From positions 1 through 64,000 of the forward strand of contig NZ_JADWPD010000026.1 of the NCBI RefSeq assembly GCF_017308975.1: DNA of 64,000 nucleotides, read 5' to 3'. Under the pieces are notes generated by a model, which did not search any database, was not told the DNA's origin, and saw only the letters and a program-made list of their open reading frames with translations. The DNA is from Amycolatopsis sp. MtRt-6. GTDB lineage: Bacteria > Actinomycetota > Actinomycetes > Mycobacteriales > Pseudonocardiaceae. The position numbers and the translations under genes were made by a program. Shown piece by piece: positions 51,701 to 58,249 of this stretch (positions are counted from its first letter, which is position 1; each line of letters begins with the position of its first letter).

Positions 51701-51881
51701 CGAACGCGATTTCCGTGCCGTCCGGGGAGATCCGCGGCCGCCGGGCTTCGCCGGGACCCGCGGTCAGCCGGTGCGCCCGGCCGCCGGCGGCGGGAACGGA
51801 CCACAGGTCGTCCTCGCACGTGAAGTACAGGGTGTCGCCGGCGACCGCGGGCGTACGCAGGTACCCGGCCCGCCCGCTCAC
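48717..51881 (-). CDS. Tricorn-type serine protease
   Basis: This 1054-residue protein has two N-terminal beta-propellers (to about 640), a helical part with the catalytic His in ELHGELGTSHAF, a PDZ domain (RAGDAVVAVNGRRV) and a C-terminal protease core with nucleophile Ser in EHTGSDGEIFAH and the later Glu in LENHGVEPD. Tricorn cleaves short peptides inside the cell; no signal peptide is present. Its place in an operon headed by a ribosomal peptide suggests leader removal or trimming of the modified peptide. It overlaps genes on both sides by 4 bp. Confidence 0.92.
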   Translation of the reverse strand: MSGRAGYLRTPAVAGDTLYFTCEDDLWSVPAAGGRAHRLTAGPGEARRPRISPDGTEIAFVGTYDGPAEVYVMPAEGGPPRRLTHQAGRCVTVGWHPHTGEVLYATDAEQPSGFGARLFSVAAAGGPARPLRLGPADTIAFGAGVVVGRNTADPARWKRYRGGGTGELWYAEHETGPFTPLVALPGNVADPCWAGGRVHFISDHEGIGNVYSCLPDGTGLRRHTDHHDHYARGLTTDGTRLVYTAGARLHLLDDRGARPVEVDLGGAAPQRGRRFAPAGEYLDGARLSPDGTRLAVTARGKAFTFAHWSGPVRGHGSADGVRYRLLRWLAGGRQLVAVAADESPDERIVLMDAEGGEDAPALVAGGVGHITELTASPASGLVAFATSRQRVWIVDTADVLPRPRLLDASKHERIEDLAWSPDGRWLAYTFPESPRTSSIKLADTASGRTHRVTEPVVRDARPAFDPSGRYLYFLGQRDLTPELDQVQFEVGFPFGSRPYLITLRADAESPFETRAAVPGPPLPAPRGDGRVEIDLDGISRRVAAFPVPEGRYSDIAALPGKVLLLSVPLSAPDPAHPDSGGDGTVSLVDLGTGRVTAGCLGAVDELEVRGDVVLHRTDSRLRVLRADVAGDPPDGEEPGPATGWVDLGRVKVPFDPSAEWRQMFREAWRLQREGYWDARMSGLDWDAVYDRYAPLAELVSCRAELSDLIWELHGELGTSHAFERGGEYRAGPDEAQGFLGVDWDTPPDGSSWRIARILRGDPWNPKAGSPCARLGADIRAGDAVVAVNGRRVGPPGPGELLVGQADREVELTVRRAGAEHRVVVRACAGEARARYLDWTEGNRAYVRTVSGGRLGYLHVPDMTRAGYADFVRGFLTELDRDGLIVDVRFNTGGHVSPLLLDRLARRRTGTEHGRWSGTAPYPTESPRGPMATLLNEHTGSDGEIFAHVFRALGLGPLIGRRSWGGVIATWPRHRLVDGTVTTQPEFRYRFGDAGGSLENHGVEPDLAVVPAPDRLLPGEDDQLAAAVAHLLTELGSPSEELPAPRAALLLPQAP

Positions 51882-52459
51882 GACCGGGCCTCGATCCGCT
51901 CGCGGATCCGCTCGGCCAGCTCCCGGCGGCGTCGCTCTTCGGACGCCTGGTGCCGCTGGACGTCCTCATCGGACAGGGTCCAGTAGCACGCCGTCCGCCA
52001 CTGCCCGACGGTGTGGGAGTCCCGTTCGCACCGGACCTGGTGCTGGGCTTCCAGGGCTTCGGCGGACAGGAACATGGTGTTGTGCGTGAGGACCTGGTTG
52101 ACGATCACGCGCATGTTGAGCTCGTCGCGCAGGTGCTTGTGCACCGCGTAGACGGCGAACGCGCCGAGCCCGCGGTCGCGCGGCAGCACGCCGAAGGACA
52201 GTTCGCAGCACTGGGCGCGCCAGTCGATCGAGGTGATCCACGCGAACCCCATGACGCGGCCGTGCGGGCCGCACACGGTGAAGATGCGCTTGGTGCGCTG
52301 CTCCTCGGCGATGGTGCGCAGCTGCCGGGCCGCCAGGCCGCCGTCGGCCGAGCCGACGGCGAAGTCGGTGAGGTTGGCCGTGAACCGCGCCTCGCGCAGC
52401 AGTTCCGTGCGCAGCGGGACGTCCTCTTCGGTGAAGTGCCGGACGGTCACGATCGGCAT
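51878..52459 (-). CDS. GNAT acyltransferase, fourth in the series
   Basis: This 193-residue GNAT-fold protein is the only one of the four with a standard CoA pyrophosphate-binding loop: LPRDRGLGAFAVYAVHKHL around residues 95-113 carries RxxGxG. VNQVLTHNTMFLSAEALE is the following substrate-side helix. A charged helix ends the protein. It overlaps the protease start by ATGA and the previous GNAT by 13 bp. It probably acylates lysines or the N-terminus of the peptide encoded at the head of the operon. Confidence 0.85.
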   Translation of the reverse strand: MPIVTVRHFTEEDVPLRTELLREARFTANLTDFAVGSADGGLAARQLRTIAEEQRTKRIFTVCGPHGRVMGFAWITSIDWRAQCCELSFGVLPRDRGLGAFAVYAVHKHLRDELNMRVIVNQVLTHNTMFLSAEALEAQHQVRCERDSHTVGQWRTACYWTLSDEDVQRHQASEERRRRELAERIRERIEARS

Positions 52460-52884
52460 GGCTCCTCCTTCACCAGGACCAGGACGTCGTGGAACTCGTG
52501 GCCGGCGTAGTGGTGGCCGGGCAGCACGCCGGTGCGGGCGAACCCGGCCCCGAGGAACGCGGCGGCCCCGTCCTCGGGGACCAGGGCGACGAACGACGTC
52601 CGGCGCTGGTAGGTGGTGAGGTGCCCGAGCAGCGCGCGCACCGGCTCCGGGCCGGCGGACGTGCTCGAGACGTAGGCCTGGCGCGGCTGCGCCCGGTTCG
52701 GCACGCAGCCGACCACGGCGCCGCCCGCGGCGTACACCTGGGCGCCGCGGCGGGTCAGCTCGCGCACGAGCAGCGCGTCGTTCTGGGTCACCGGGTCGGT
52801 GCCGAGGAACCCGCGCGCGGCGTCGCCGGCGCGCCGCAGGCCCTGGGCGGCCTCGGCGGGCGAAAGCGGCCTCAGCTCAGTCAT
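52447..52884 (-). CDS. GNAT-like acyltransferase, third in the series
   Basis: This 145-residue protein with a GNAT-like layout ends in GAGFARTGVLPGHHYAGHEFHDVLVLVK, the typical last strands of GNATs. The classical R/QxxGxG/A loop is absent (RALLGHLTTYQRRTSF occupies its place). It could use a carrier-bound acyl donor instead of CoA, or be a degenerate partner subunit. It overlaps both neighbours (8 and 13 bp). Confidence 0.7.
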   Translation of the reverse strand: MTELRPLSPAEAAQGLRRAGDAARGFLGTDPVTQNDALLVRELTRRGAQVYAAGGAVVGCVPNRAQPRQAYVSSTSAGPEPVRALLGHLTTYQRRTSFVALVPEDGAAAFLGAGFARTGVLPGHHYAGHEFHDVLVLVKEEPCRS

Positions 52885-53332
52885 GGCGGATCGTCCCCCA
52901 GATCTCCCGTGTGGCGGGTGCGCCGTCGAACCAGGTGGCGGCCGGGACGACCGCCTCGCGCCGGAACCCGGCCGCGGCCAGCGCGGCCGACCCGGGCCGG
53001 GCGGCCGGGGTGACCCAGCCGTGCAGGCGCCGCAGGTTCAGCCCGGTGAAGCCGTGCTCGACGGCGGCCCGCAGTATCGAGTCCACATCGGACAGTGCGC
53101 TGTGGACGCCGATCTCGACGCGGGCCCGCCGGTGCACCCAGTCGATGCCCGTGTAGCGGACGAAGGCACCGTCGGTGACGCACAGTTCCTCGTCGTCCCC
53201 GGCGGGCGGGGGCACCTCGGTCGGGCCGGCGAGCGCGGGCCAGTCCGCCAGGGGCAGCCCGAGCAGCTCGCCGGCGAGCCAGGGCCCGCTCAGCAGGTCG
53301 CGGTCGGTGCCGCGGTATCCGCGCAGTTTCAT
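52877..53332 (-). CDS. GNAT-like acyltransferase, second in the series
   Basis: This 151-residue protein contains TGIDWVHRRARVEIGVH (GNAT beta4), SILRAAVEHGFTGLNLRRLHGWV (alpha3-beta5) and a C-terminal AAGFRREAVVPAATWFDG, the GNAT ending. The pyrophosphate loop is degenerate (HSALSDVDS). The start at 53332 overlaps the previous gene (ATGA). It is related in layout to the neighbouring GNATs and probably arose with them. Confidence 0.75.
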   Translation of the reverse strand: MKLRGYRGTDRDLLSGPWLAGELLGLPLADWPALAGPTEVPPPAGDDEELCVTDGAFVRYTGIDWVHRRARVEIGVHSALSDVDSILRAAVEHGFTGLNLRRLHGWVTPAARPGSAALAAAGFRREAVVPAATWFDGAPATREIWGTIRHD

Positions 53333-53850
53333 GACTCCGCCCAGACCTGGGAGAAGAAGACCGTGCCGCGCCGACGGCCTTCGTGGGTGGTCACGCCGGC
53401 GAGCGTGCCTTCTTCGGTGAGTCCGGCGGAGCGCGCGAAGGCGAGGCCGGCGGGGTCGAACTCCGGGAACCGGACCGACAGCCGCACCAGCTCGTGGCGC
53501 CACCGCAGGGCGCGCACGATCTCGCGGTAGGCGTCGCGCCACCAGTGCGCCGGGGCGTCGGAACGCAGGCGCAGGTGCAGGACGTAGTGGCAGCCGTGTT
53601 CGCTGCCCTCGTTCTCGAGCGCGTACAGGCCGAAGGGCTCGCCGTCGGCGCAGAGCACGCGGGTGTCGTCGCCGAGGAGCCGGTCGATCTCCCACTCCGG
53701 CCGCGTGCCGGGCCGGTCGGTGCGGAAGAAGAAGCCGGGGTCGGCGAACAGCGCGAGCACGTCCGCCCGGTCGGCGTCCGCGCAGTCGCGGGCCGACCAG
53801 CGCGGCAGCGCACGGTCCACGGACGGCGCGGCGGGCGCGATCGAGGTCAT
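53329..53850 (-). CDS. GNAT-like acyltransferase, first in the series
   Basis: This 173-residue protein has the GNAT elements GEPFGLYALENEGSEHGCHYVLHLRL (beta2-beta4), REIVRALRWRHELVRLSVRF and FARSAGLTEEGTLAGV near the C-terminus. The CoA loop is degenerate. GGAGGGG precedes the ATG. It is the first enzyme gene after the 37-residue tetrad peptide, separated from it by 162 bp holding three hairpins. Confidence 0.75.
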   Translation of the reverse strand: MTSIAPAAPSVDRALPRWSARDCADADRADVLALFADPGFFFRTDRPGTRPEWEIDRLLGDDTRVLCADGEPFGLYALENEGSEHGCHYVLHLRLRSDAPAHWWRDAYREIVRALRWRHELVRLSVRFPEFDPAGLAFARSAGLTEEGTLAGVTTHEGRRRGTVFFSQVWAES

Positions 53851-53894
53851 GGCCCCTCCCGGGCTGGTGGAATGCGGGTAAAGCCCGCGGGCAC

Positions 53895-54000
53895 GGCACT
53901 TTCACGAGAAAGCGCCGCGCCCGCGGTGGCCACAAGCCGGGCACTTTCACGGGAAAGTGCCCGGGTCGGGCGGCGGCACCTTCACGGGAAAGTGCCGCCG
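53895..54000. repeat. Three related strong hairpins between peptide and enzyme genes
   Basis: Three palindromes with a CACTTTC-ACGG-GAAAGTG core: 53895-53916 (imperfect), 53937-53964 (perfect 12-bp stem CCGGGCACTTTC, loop ACGG) and 53971-54000 (13-bp stem, one mismatch). They lie directly after the tetrad-peptide stop in its transcript. They could act as an attenuator or RNA 3' stabiliser that makes the peptide more abundant than the enzymes downstream. The core also resembles interspersed palindromes of Amycolatopsis-type genomes. Confidence 0.8.
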
Positions 54001-54012
54001 TCCCGCCGGGTG

Positions 54013-54126
54013 TCACGCCTCCTTGGCGGCGACCTTCGAGGCCTCCTTGGCCGCTTCCTTGGCGGCCTCCTTGGCGGCGACCTTCGACGCGACCTTGCTG
54101 GCGACCTTCGAAGCTTCCTTCGACAT
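54013..54126 (-). CDS. Lysine tetrad-repeat peptide, 37 residues (candidate RiPP precursor)
   Basis: After Met come nine perfect tetrads: SKEA, SKVA, SKVA, SKVA, AKEA, AKEA, AKEA, SKVA, AKEA. Lysine falls at every fourth residue (3 to 35), with Ser at 2, 6, 10, 14 and 30 and no Cys. Codons for Ser, Ala and Glu vary between tetrads while the protein pattern stays exact, which suggests selection on the peptide. GAGGAG lies upstream of the ATG. It heads an operon with four GNATs, a protease, a phosphopantetheinyl transferase and LanM. It is a plausible scaffold whose lysines are acylated and whose serines could be dehydrated. No leader or core boundary is visible. It could instead be a small DNA- or membrane-binding peptide. 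Confidence 0.75.
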   Translation of the reverse strand: MSKEASKVASKVASKVAAKEAAKEAAKEASKVAAKEA

Positions 54127-54202
54127 GAGTGCTCCTCATTCCGTTGACGGTATTTCCCCGCGGATCCGGTCGGCAGTTCCTGCGTTCCGGCGGGGCCAAC
54201 CC

Positions 54203-54231
54203 AGATTCACCGACGAACCGTTGCGGGTCAA
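54203..54231 (-). promoter_or_regulatory. Candidate promoter of the tetrad-peptide operon
   Basis: On the minus strand TTGACC (54231-54226) and GAATCT (54208-54203) are 17 bp apart, ending about 77 bp before the peptide ATG. The -10 match is imperfect. The 229-bp gap 54127-54355 must also hold the promoter for the divergent condensation-domain operon; I see no good -10 box for that one. Confidence 0.4.
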
Positions 54232-54355
54232 GGAAAACCCCGACCCACCCGGTGTCATGTTCGTGCCACGGAGAAAGTGCCACCGCCGGGGGCTAACCAT
54301 TTCCGCCGAAACCGCCCACGATCGGCGTACGACGATTCGGTTGGAGGCCCCCGTG

Positions 54356-55927
54356 GTGAAAAGCGCGAACCTCTGCTGGGGACAGCACCACCACCTGCTG
54401 CGGTACCTGCGGGTGCCGGCGCCGTCCCGGCACGAGGCGCACATCGGCACCAGCTACCCGCTGCCCGCGGGCTGCACGGTCGCGGCCGTCCGCACCGCGC
54501 TGACGCACCTGGTGCGCCGGCACGAAGTCCTGCGCACGGTCTACGACCTGACCGGCACCGCGGCGGACGGGCGTGCCTGGCCGCGCCAGCTCGTGCAGCC
54601 GCCGGCCCCGCAGCCCGTCGTCGAGGCGACCACGGAGGACGCCGTGGACGTCATCGCGCGCCTCACCCGCACTCCGTTCGATCTGGCCCGCGAGTGGCCG
54701 ATGCGGGCCTGCGTGGTCACCACCGGCGGCCGGTTGGCGCGCCTGCACCTGGTCTTCAACCACCTGGCCTTCGACGACGTCGCCCTCGACCGCCTGGCCG
54801 CCGAGCTCGACGAGCTCCTGGCCGCGCGCACCGAGGGCCGGCCCGCGGTGCTGGACCCGGTCGAACACCAGCCGGTGGACCTCGCCCGCTTCGAGGAGAG
54901 CCGCACCGACGCCGACATCGAACCCGCGCTCAGCCACTGGCGCGAGATCGTCAAGAAGCTCCCCGCGGACGTCTTCTCGAAGCGCCGCAAGGATTCCGAG
55001 GCCGCACACAGTGCTTCCTTCACCGTGCCGACGCTGCTGTCGGCCGCCCGGGCGATCGCCGCGCGCGAGCACGTGTGGCCCTCGGCCGTGCACCTGGCCG
55101 CCTATGCCGTCACGCTCGCCGCGTACACCGGCGAAACGCTGGTCGCGCACCGGATGTACACGAGCCAGCGGGACGCCAGCGGCTTCGGCGGCGCCGTCAC
55201 GTGCCTGTCCTACCCGACGCCGGTGCTCGCCGACCTCGGCGGCGATCCGCGGTTCTCGGCCGTGGTCAAGGCGTCCGCGACCCGCGTGAGCGAGGCGATG
55301 ACGCACGCGCACGTGCCGTACGACCGCGTGTACGAGCTGATCGCCGAGGAGGGCGTGCGCGTGGTCGCCGAGCTGAACTTCCTCGACAACGCGCCGCGCT
55401 CGTGCCGGGCCAAGCGCGACCGGTACGCGGTCAACGCGGCCCCCGCCGACTGGGCGCAGGCCGGCTCGGACAGCTACTTGCGCGTCTACGAATGGGCCGA
55501 TGGCATCACCCTCGCCCTGCAGGCCCTGGACGCCGTCATGGACGCCGACGCCGTCGAGCAGTTCCTGCGCGGCTACGCCCGGCTCGTCGAAGCGCACCGC
55601 GACCCCGGCACCGACCTGCGGGTCAGCGAGGCCGCCGCGCTCCTCGGGTTCACCCCGGCGGAGCCACCGCGGGCCGGCACCCGAGTACCCGAGCGAACCG
55701 GAACCGCGCCCGCCGAGCGCGTCCTCACCGAGGTCGTGGCCGAAGTCAACGGCATCGAGCGCGTCGACCCCGCCCGCAGCTACCTCGGCGCGGGCGGGCG
55801 CGTGCTGCGCCTGCCCCGCGTGGTCGAAGCCCTGCACGAGCGCGGCTGGTCGGCCGGGCTCGTCCCGTTCACCACCGCCCGCCCCCTGGCCGCGCTCGCG
55901 CACGAGCTCGTGCCGTCCCGCGGCTGA
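54356..55927 (+). CDS. Stand-alone condensation domain with Ser-less carrier-like tail
   Basis: This 523-residue protein resembles an NRPS condensation domain (SANLCWGQHHHLLRYLR start, LVRRHEVLRTVYDL, later VAELNFLDNAP). The catalytic HHxxxDG motif reads NHLAFDD, so the second His and the Asp are kept but the Gly is Asp. The last 75 residues look like a carrier-protein fold, but the phosphopantetheine Ser motif is replaced (YLGAGGRVLRL). It may form an amide or ester from an ACP-bound acyl group. The start is GTG 54356 (or 54353) behind GGAGG. It is the first gene of the divergent operon. Confidence 0.8.
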   Translation: MKSANLCWGQHHHLLRYLRVPAPSRHEAHIGTSYPLPAGCTVAAVRTALTHLVRRHEVLRTVYDLTGTAADGRAWPRQLVQPPAPQPVVEATTEDAVDVIARLTRTPFDLAREWPMRACVVTTGGRLARLHLVFNHLAFDDVALDRLAAELDELLAARTEGRPAVLDPVEHQPVDLARFEESRTDADIEPALSHWREIVKKLPADVFSKRRKDSEAAHSASFTVPTLLSAARAIAAREHVWPSAVHLAAYAVTLAAYTGETLVAHRMYTSQRDASGFGGAVTCLSYPTPVLADLGGDPRFSAVVKASATRVSEAMTHAHVPYDRVYELIAEEGVRVVAELNFLDNAPRSCRAKRDRYAVNAAPADWAQAGSDSYLRVYEWADGITLALQALDAVMDADAVEQFLRGYARLVEAHRDPGTDLRVSEAAALLGFTPAEPPRAGTRVPERTGTAPAERVLTEVVAEVNGIERVDPARSYLGAGGRVLRLPRVVEALHERGWSAGLVPFTTARPLAALAHELVPSRG

Positions 55928-55949
55928 GCCGGCAGAAGAGGAGGAAACC

Positions 55950-56909
55950 ATGTCCCTGCTCGAAGCACCCCGCCTGGAACGGGTGGCGTCGTTCGTGCCG
56001 GAGACGAGCCTGCCGGTCGCCGAGCTGGCCGGCCCGCTCGGCCTCGACGCGACGCAGCTGCGCTTCTTCACCCGCTTCCTGGGCCTCGACCGCGTCGCCG
56101 TCGCCGACGGCCTCGACCTGGCCGACCTGCTGGCGGGCGCGGGGGAGCGCGTGCTGGCCGGGACGGACCGCGGCTCGGTCCGCTTCCTGGTCCACGCGCA
56201 CACCATGCAGCACGTCGCCGTCGCCACGCCCGGCCTCCTCGAGGACGTGCGCACGCGGCTGCGGCTGCACCGCGCGACCGCGTTCAGCCTGTCGCACCTG
56301 AACTGCGTCGTCGGCATCCACGCCCTGCACGTGGCGCGGTCCCTGCTGGCCACCGCGGCGCCGGGCGACCGGGTGCTCGTGCTGACCGGCGACAAGGTGC
56401 TGATGCACGAGGCCCGGCTGATCCGCGACACCACGATCCAGGGCGACGGCGCCGCCGCGGTGCTGCTCGGCCCGGACCCGCGCGGCGACCGCGTCCTCGG
56501 GCGCGCGCTCACCGTGCTCGGCGAGTTCTACCGCGGCATCGACTGCGACGAAGCCCTGCAGCTGCGGTACAAGCACGTCTACCCGGACGCGCTCGCCCAG
56601 GTCATGCAGGACGCCCTCGACGACGCCCGGGTCGCCCCCGCGGACATCGCCGTCATCCTGCCGCACAACGTCAACAAGCTGTCGTGGAAACGCATCACCG
56701 GCGCGCTCGGCGTGCCGCGGGACCGCGTGTTCCTCGACAACGTCGGGAAGTACGCCCACTGCTACAGCTCCGACCCGTTCATCAACCTGGCGGCGGCGCG
56801 CGCGGACGGGCGGGTCGACCCGGGGGACCTCGTGCTGCTGGCTTCGGCCGGCCTCGGGGCGACCTTCGCGGCGGCCGTCGTCGAGATCGGAGAAGGGAAC
56901 CAGGGATGA
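55950..56909 (+). CDS. KASIII-like thiolase-fold enzyme A
   Basis: This 319-residue FabH-like protein has its nucleophile Cys in LSHLNCVVGIHAL near residue 115 and His in LPHNVNK near 235. The usual Asn of the GNTS motif is replaced in DNVGKYAHCYSSD. It ends in the typical LLASAGLGATFAAAVVEIG. It may elongate or transfer an ACP-bound acyl group. The altered third residue suggests acyl transfer rather than standard Claisen condensation. It overlaps the ATP-grasp gene by ATGA. GAGGAGG precedes the start. Confidence 0.85.
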   Translation: MSLLEAPRLERVASFVPETSLPVAELAGPLGLDATQLRFFTRFLGLDRVAVADGLDLADLLAGAGERVLAGTDRGSVRFLVHAHTMQHVAVATPGLLEDVRTRLRLHRATAFSLSHLNCVVGIHALHVARSLLATAAPGDRVLVLTGDKVLMHEARLIRDTTIQGDGAAAVLLGPDPRGDRVLGRALTVLGEFYRGIDCDEALQLRYKHVYPDALAQVMQDALDDARVAPADIAVILPHNVNKLSWKRITGALGVPRDRVFLDNVGKYAHCYSSDPFINLAAARADGRVDPGDLVLLASAGLGATFAAAVVEIGEGNQG

Positions 56910-58249
56910 ATTTCGTGGCACGGCTGAAGAAGGACCTCACCGGCGACGCCGGTGCGCGGTTCGTCTTCGTCAACAACTTCGAGGTGGAACGCAGCTGGGC
57001 GGTGGGCGAGCCGAAACTGCCCGGCGCCGGCATCTCGTTCGCGGGGGCCACGGTCAACCGCATGGAGGAGATGGGCGCGCTGCTGGCCGGCGAGGGCGAC
57101 TTCGTGGTGCTCAAGGCACCCATGGACGCCGCGTTCGCCGGCTACCTCGCGCGGATCGGCGCGGCCGACGGCACGACGCTGATCGCCGAGCACAACGACC
57201 CGGACGCGATGGTGACCGAGGACGCCCTCGGCTCACCGGAGCTGCTGGGCAGGCTGCGGGAGCTGGCCGACGGCAACACCTACCTGATGCCGCTGGGCAT
57301 CTCGGCGTCGGAGGAGGCCCTGGCCAAGGAGTCCGGGCTGCCGCTCGCCGGCTCGACCGCGCAGATCTGCAAGGCGGTCAACGGCAAGGTGTTCAGCCGC
57401 GGCCTGGTCGACTCGCTCGGCCTGCGCCAGGTACCCGGCCGGGTGGTGCACACGGTCGGCGAGCTGCGCGACGCCCTCACCGCGCAGCTGGCCTTGGGCG
57501 GCCGGGTCGTGGTGAAGGAGTCGCTCGGCGTCTCCGGGCGCGGCATGGTCGTCGTCGAGGACGAGCGCGGCGCGAACCGCCTGCTGCGCCTCATCGAGCG
57601 CCGCGGCGCCGACGCGCCCGCGAACCTCGTGATCGAGTCCTGGATCGAGCACGCCCAGGACCTCAACTACCAGTTCGTCGTCTCCCGCACCGGCGGCGTC
57701 CGGTTCGAGACGGTCAAGGCCGCCGTGCTGAAGAACGGCGTCCACCAGGGCCACCGCTTCCCGGTCGAGCTGCCGCCGGTCGCGGCGCGCGAGCTGGCCG
57801 AAGCCGTCGAAAAGATCGGGCGCGCGCTGCACGACGAAGGCTTCTTCGGCATGGTCGGCGTCGACGCGATGCTCGCCGCCGACGGCACGCTCTACCCGTG
57901 CCTGGAGATCAACGCCCGGTTCAACATGTCGACCTACCAGAGCCGGATCGCCGAGAAGTTCATCCCCGAGGGCCGGCACGCCATCGCGGCGACCTTCTCG
58001 CTGAAGCTGCGGCGTGAACACACTTTCGCCGAGGTCGAAAGCGCGCTCGGCGACCTGTTCTTCACCGGCGCCGGCGACACCGGCGTGCTCGTCAACAACT
58101 TCGCGACGCTGAACGCCGCGAACACCGGCGAGGGCTCCTTCCACGGCCGGCTCTACGCGATCTGCGTCGGGGACTCGCCCGAGGAGGCCCTCGCCGTCCG
58201 GACCGAGGCCGAGCGCCGTCTCGCCGCCATGGCAGGAGAGGACGCATGA
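56906..58249 (+). CDS. ATP-grasp ligase, BtrJ-like
   Basis: This 447-residue ATP-grasp enzyme has ATP-binding Lys segments GRVVVKESLGVSGRGMVVVED near residues 197-217 and the metal-binding LYPCLEINARFN near 330. In butirosin biosynthesis BtrJ loads glutamate onto the ACP BtrI. Here the order ATP-grasp, PLP decarboxylase, ACP, each overlapping the next by 4 bp, is the same trio. The acid could be Glu or another amino acid; specificity is not readable. Confidence 0.85.
   Translation: MNFVARLKKDLTGDAGARFVFVNNFEVERSWAVGEPKLPGAGISFAGATVNRMEEMGALLAGEGDFVVLKAPMDAAFAGYLARIGAADGTTLIAEHNDPDAMVTEDALGSPELLGRLRELADGNTYLMPLGISASEEALAKESGLPLAGSTAQICKAVNGKVFSRGLVDSLGLRQVPGRVVHTVGELRDALTAQLALGGRVVVKESLGVSGRGMVVVEDERGANRLLRLIERRGADAPANLVIESWIEHAQDLNYQFVVSRTGGVRFETVKAAVLKNGVHQGHRFPVELPPVAARELAEAVEKIGRALHDEGFFGMVGVDAMLAADGTLYPCLEINARFNMSTYQSRIAEKFIPEGRHAIAATFSLKLRREHTFAEVESALGDLFFTGAGDTGVLVNNFATLNAANTGEGSFHGRLYAICVGDSPEEALAVRTEAERRLAAMAGEDA

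Noticed and set aside
44637..51986. 2449-codon open frame on the plus strand across LanM, transferase and protease genes
   Set aside because: It is antisense to three well-supported genes, with composition typical of a high-GC shadow frame.
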